NCBI GenBank assembly: GCA_018882735.1
Contig: VERH01000003.1
Span: 1-61,447, forward strand
Source: Candidatus Nanopelagicaceae bacterium
GTDB taxonomy: Bacteria > Actinomycetota > Actinomycetes > Nanopelagicales > Nanopelagicaceae
DNA length: 61,447 nucleotides
Direction: 5' to 3'
The notes beneath the pieces were generated by a model, which saw only the letters and a program-made list of their open reading frames with translations, was not told the DNA's origin and made no database searches. The position numbers and the translations under genes were made by a program. Below are positions 59,273-61,447 of this stretch, one piece after another (position 1 is the stretch's first letter; each line of letters begins with the position of its first letter).

Positions 59273-61447
59273 AGTTTAGTTAGCTTAAGTGTCAGTCCTA
59301 GCTCTTCACTAGTTAAGGAAAGGCTTTTATCTCGCTCGAAGGAAGTGGCGAGAACTTCTTCTGAGATATGAATCGAAGCGTCAGTAATTGCGTTAGCTAC
59401 ATCTTCATTTGAGTTCCATCGAACTTGAATACGATCACTGACGTCAAAGCCCGACTCCTTGCGAGCATCTTGGATCGCCCGGATAGCTTCACGGACAACA
59501 CCTTTGGCGATAAGACGAGCGTCTAAGGCTAGATCTAAAGCGACGCTCTCCCCGGCGTGAGATGCGACCGACCATCCAGTTCGAGGCGTCTCAGTAATTA
59601 CCAAATCTTCTTCTGAGATATTAGCTACGCCACCGCTGTATTGGAGTTCGGCGCTGCCAGAAATACGGACTTTAGAAACTAATTCCGCGGCATTTAGCGC
59701 AGCAAGTGCTTTTGAGATCTCTTGCACCGCGCCACCGTATTTATTTCCAAGGGAACGGAAATTCGCTTTGATAGAGATATCAACTAAGTCAGGAGCGCTC
59801 GATAGATCATCTAGTTGCTCAACATTCAACTCATCTGAGATCTGATCTTTTAGCTCCGAAGCTAGGTTCTTCCAACCGCTTGCCGCGATGAGTGCTCGAG
59901 ATAGTGGCTGCCTAATCTTTACTTGGGATTGGGCTCGCGCAGCTCTACCAAGCTCTACCAACCGGCGCGCCAAGGAGACATCGCCGGATAGTTTCTCATC
60001 GACGGCGTTTCTATCTGACTTGGGAAAGTTCGCAAGGTGCACTGAGAGAGGTGAGTTCGGATTCACTTTTCGTACCAAGACTTGCCAGACATGTTCGGTG
60101 ATGAATGGAACCATCGGGGCCATTAACAAAGTTACGGTTTCGATGCACTCATGGAGCGTTGCTAGTGCGGTGCTATCGCCATCCCAGAATCTTCTTCGCG
60201 ATCGCCTGACATACCAATTAGAGAGATCATCGACAAACTTGGCGATTGCACTTCCAGCTTTCTGGGAGTCAAAATCTCCATATGAAACATCGACAATTTC
60301 AACGAGTTGATTTAACTCACTCAAAATCCAACGATCCATCATCGGGCGCTTGGAGATCGGAGTTACCTCACCCGGGATGTAATTAGAGGCTGATGCATAA
60401 AGTGCTAAGAATGAGACGGTATTCCAATAAGTTAGAAGGGTCTTTCTCACAACTTCCGAGATGATGTCATGGCCTACACGACGGGCGCTCCAAGGAGAAC
60501 CTGATGCCAACATGTACCAGCGGACCGCATCAGCGCCATGTCGATCCATGAGAGGCATTGGCTCAAGGACATTACCCAAGTGCTTGCTCATCTTCCGGCC
60601 ATCTTTATCGAGAATATGGCCAAGACATAACACGGTCTTGTAAGAGGATTTATCGAAGACCAATGTTCCTATAGCCATTAGCGTGTAGAACCAACCACGG
60701 GTTTGATCGATAGCCTCACAAATAAAGTCAGCTGGATATGCCTCCGCAAACTTCTCTTTAGATCCCGCTTTATGCGGATAGCCCCATTGAGCAAATGGCA
60801 TAGCTCCAGAGTCATACCAACAATCAATTACCTCGGGCGTGCGCACCATTACTTTCTTACATTCATTACACGGGAAAGTGATCTCATCGACATATGGACG
60901 ATGAAGCTCAAGATTCCCAAGATCTCGCCCTACATGCTGTGCTAATTCGCTCTTTGAAGATATCGCTAACTCATGTCCATCTTCACATCGCCAAATAGGA
61001 AGTGGGGTTCCCCAATAGCGGTTGCGAGAGAGCGCCCAATCGATATTGTTGTTTAGCCAATCGCCGTACCTTCCAGTCTTGATAGTTTCAGGATGCCAAT
61101 CTGTTGCGGCGTTTTCTCTAAGTAACTCATCCTTTATCTTTGTGGTGCGGATATACCAAGAAGGTTGCGCGTAGTAGATAAGCGGAGTGTGGCACCGCCA
61201 GCAATGGGGATATGAATGTTGAAATGTTTGGTGTTTATAGAGAGCGCCACTTTCCTTTAGACTCTTGATTAGAATCTTGTCAGCATCTTTGAAGAACTTG
61301 CCACCTACTAAATCCACTTCTTCTAGGAAGTGCCCATTTGGGGCCAATGGATTTACGACGGGCAACTCATAACGTTTACAAGTCGCCAAGTCATCGGCGC
61401 CGAATGCAGGTGCTTGATGAACTAGACCTGTGCCATCTTCAGTAGTG
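59269..61447 (-). CDS. ileS: Isoleucyl-tRNA synthetase, C-terminal part (cut by window edge)
   Basis: Class I aminoacyl-tRNA synthetase; at least 726 C-terminal codons are present and the N-terminus lies past base 61447. The frame continues to the edge through DGTGLVHQAPAFGADD, part of the editing domain, so an in-frame TTG at 61389 is not the real start. KMSKHLGN in the catalytic core and SWYIRTTKIKDELL are seen, with WSARRVGHD and the anticodon-binding domain after it. CNEC and CWRC-like cysteine pairs occur in the core. Confidence 0.96.
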   Translation of the reverse strand, partial: TTEDGTGLVHQAPAFGADDLATCKRYELPVVNPLAPNGHFLEEVDLVGGKFFKDADKILIKSLKESGALYKHQTFQHSYPHCWRCHTPLIYYAQPSWYIRTTKIKDELLRENAATDWHPETIKTGRYGDWLNNNIDWALSRNRYWGTPLPIWRCEDGHELAISSKSELAQHVGRDLGNLELHRPYVDEITFPCNECKKVMVRTPEVIDCWYDSGAMPFAQWGYPHKAGSKEKFAEAYPADFICEAIDQTRGWFYTLMAIGTLVFDKSSYKTVLCLGHILDKDGRKMSKHLGNVLEPMPLMDRHGADAVRWYMLASGSPWSARRVGHDIISEVVRKTLLTYWNTVSFLALYASASNYIPGEVTPISKRPMMDRWILSELNQLVEIVDVSYGDFDSQKAGSAIAKFVDDLSNWYVRRSRRRFWDGDSTALATLHECIETVTLLMAPMVPFITEHVWQVLVRKVNPNSPLSVHLANFPKSDRNAVDEKLSGDVSLARRLVELGRAARAQSQVKIRQPLSRALIAASGWKNLASELKDQISDELNVEQLDDLSSAPDLVDISIKANFRSLGNKYGGAVQEISKALAALNAAELVSKVRISGSAELQYSGGVANISEEDLVITETPRTGWSVASHAGESVALDLALDARLIAKGVVREAIRAIQDARKESGFDVSDRIQVRWNSNEDVANAITDASIHISEEVLATSFERDKSLSLTSEELGLTLKLTKL

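Noticed and set aside
61389-61447. TTG at 61389 as the start of ileS
   Set aside because: The open frame and family motif GTGLVHQAPAF continue to the window edge, so the gene is truncated by the window.

Overview
This is a chromosomal window from a streamlined, moderate-GC actinobacterium. A planktonic freshwater lineage such as the acI group (Ca. Nanopelagicales) fits best, although that placement is an inference from gene content and gene order. Actinobacterial markers include the rplS-lepB-rnhB-yraN-comM-dprA block, a mraZ-to-ftsZ cluster followed by pgeF-yggS-sepF-yggT, a class II DAHP synthase, a GT4-type GlgA divergent from glgC, a four-PASTA kinase, DUF3040 and DUF6504 proteins, a split CrtYc/CrtYd lycopene cyclase and a perfect actinobacterial LexA box. 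There are no insertion sequences, prophages, CRISPR arrays or tRNA/rRNA genes that I can see, and no gene-free stretch longer than about 200 bases. Operon genes are joined by ATGA or TGATG overlaps, and several convergent pairs share stop codons.

Layout. 1-6836: an MFS transporter cut by the window edge, an inositol-phosphatase family enzyme, and a plus-strand run rplS, lepB, rnhB, yraN, comM-like, dprA, era. 6845-14663: glycogen synthesis (glgA/glgC divergent), an EamA exporter, an Fe-S photolyase/cryptochrome, a phosphofructokinase with pyrophosphate-type residues, class II DAHP synthase and ogt. 14634-20580 (minus): a TPP riboswitch driving a PnuT-type thiamine transporter, then a P-loop kinase, a PASTA kinase, endonuclease IV, EamA and threonine aldolase. 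20597-31525: carotenoid genes in three transcription units: crtYc-crtYd; crtE-crtI-crtB; and ybaK-hydrolase-crtA-like-cruF-cruG-crtD-like. metF and a CDP-alcohol phosphotransferase lie between the last two. 31527-34906: TauE-like permease, DoxX, secreted 5'-nucleotidase. 35025-39753: an SOS unit with a DUF6504 gene, dnaE2 and dinB. 39804-57196: DUF3040, then the division/wall cluster mraZ, rsmH, ftsL, ftsI, murE, murF, mraY, murD, ftsW, murG, murC, ftsQ, ftsZ, pgeF, yggS, sepF, yggT. 57222-61447: kynU-kynA, then ileS cut by the window edge.

How the genes work together. The carotenoid genes predict GGPP to phytoene to lycopene, one end cyclised by CrtYcd and the other hydrated (CruF), desaturated (CrtD-like), perhaps oxidised (CrtA-like) and glycosylated (CruG), giving a polar monocyclic carotenoid glycoside. 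The pnuT unit looks like thiamine salvage by facilitated diffusion followed by kinase trapping. DUF6504-DnaE2-DinB looks like a damage-inducible translesion cassette without ImuA/ImuB. At least 18 genes carry a TANNNT element 5-8 nt before the start codon (11 at exactly 6 nt), implying widespread leaderless mRNAs. In three divergent pairs the opposed -10 elements interlock.
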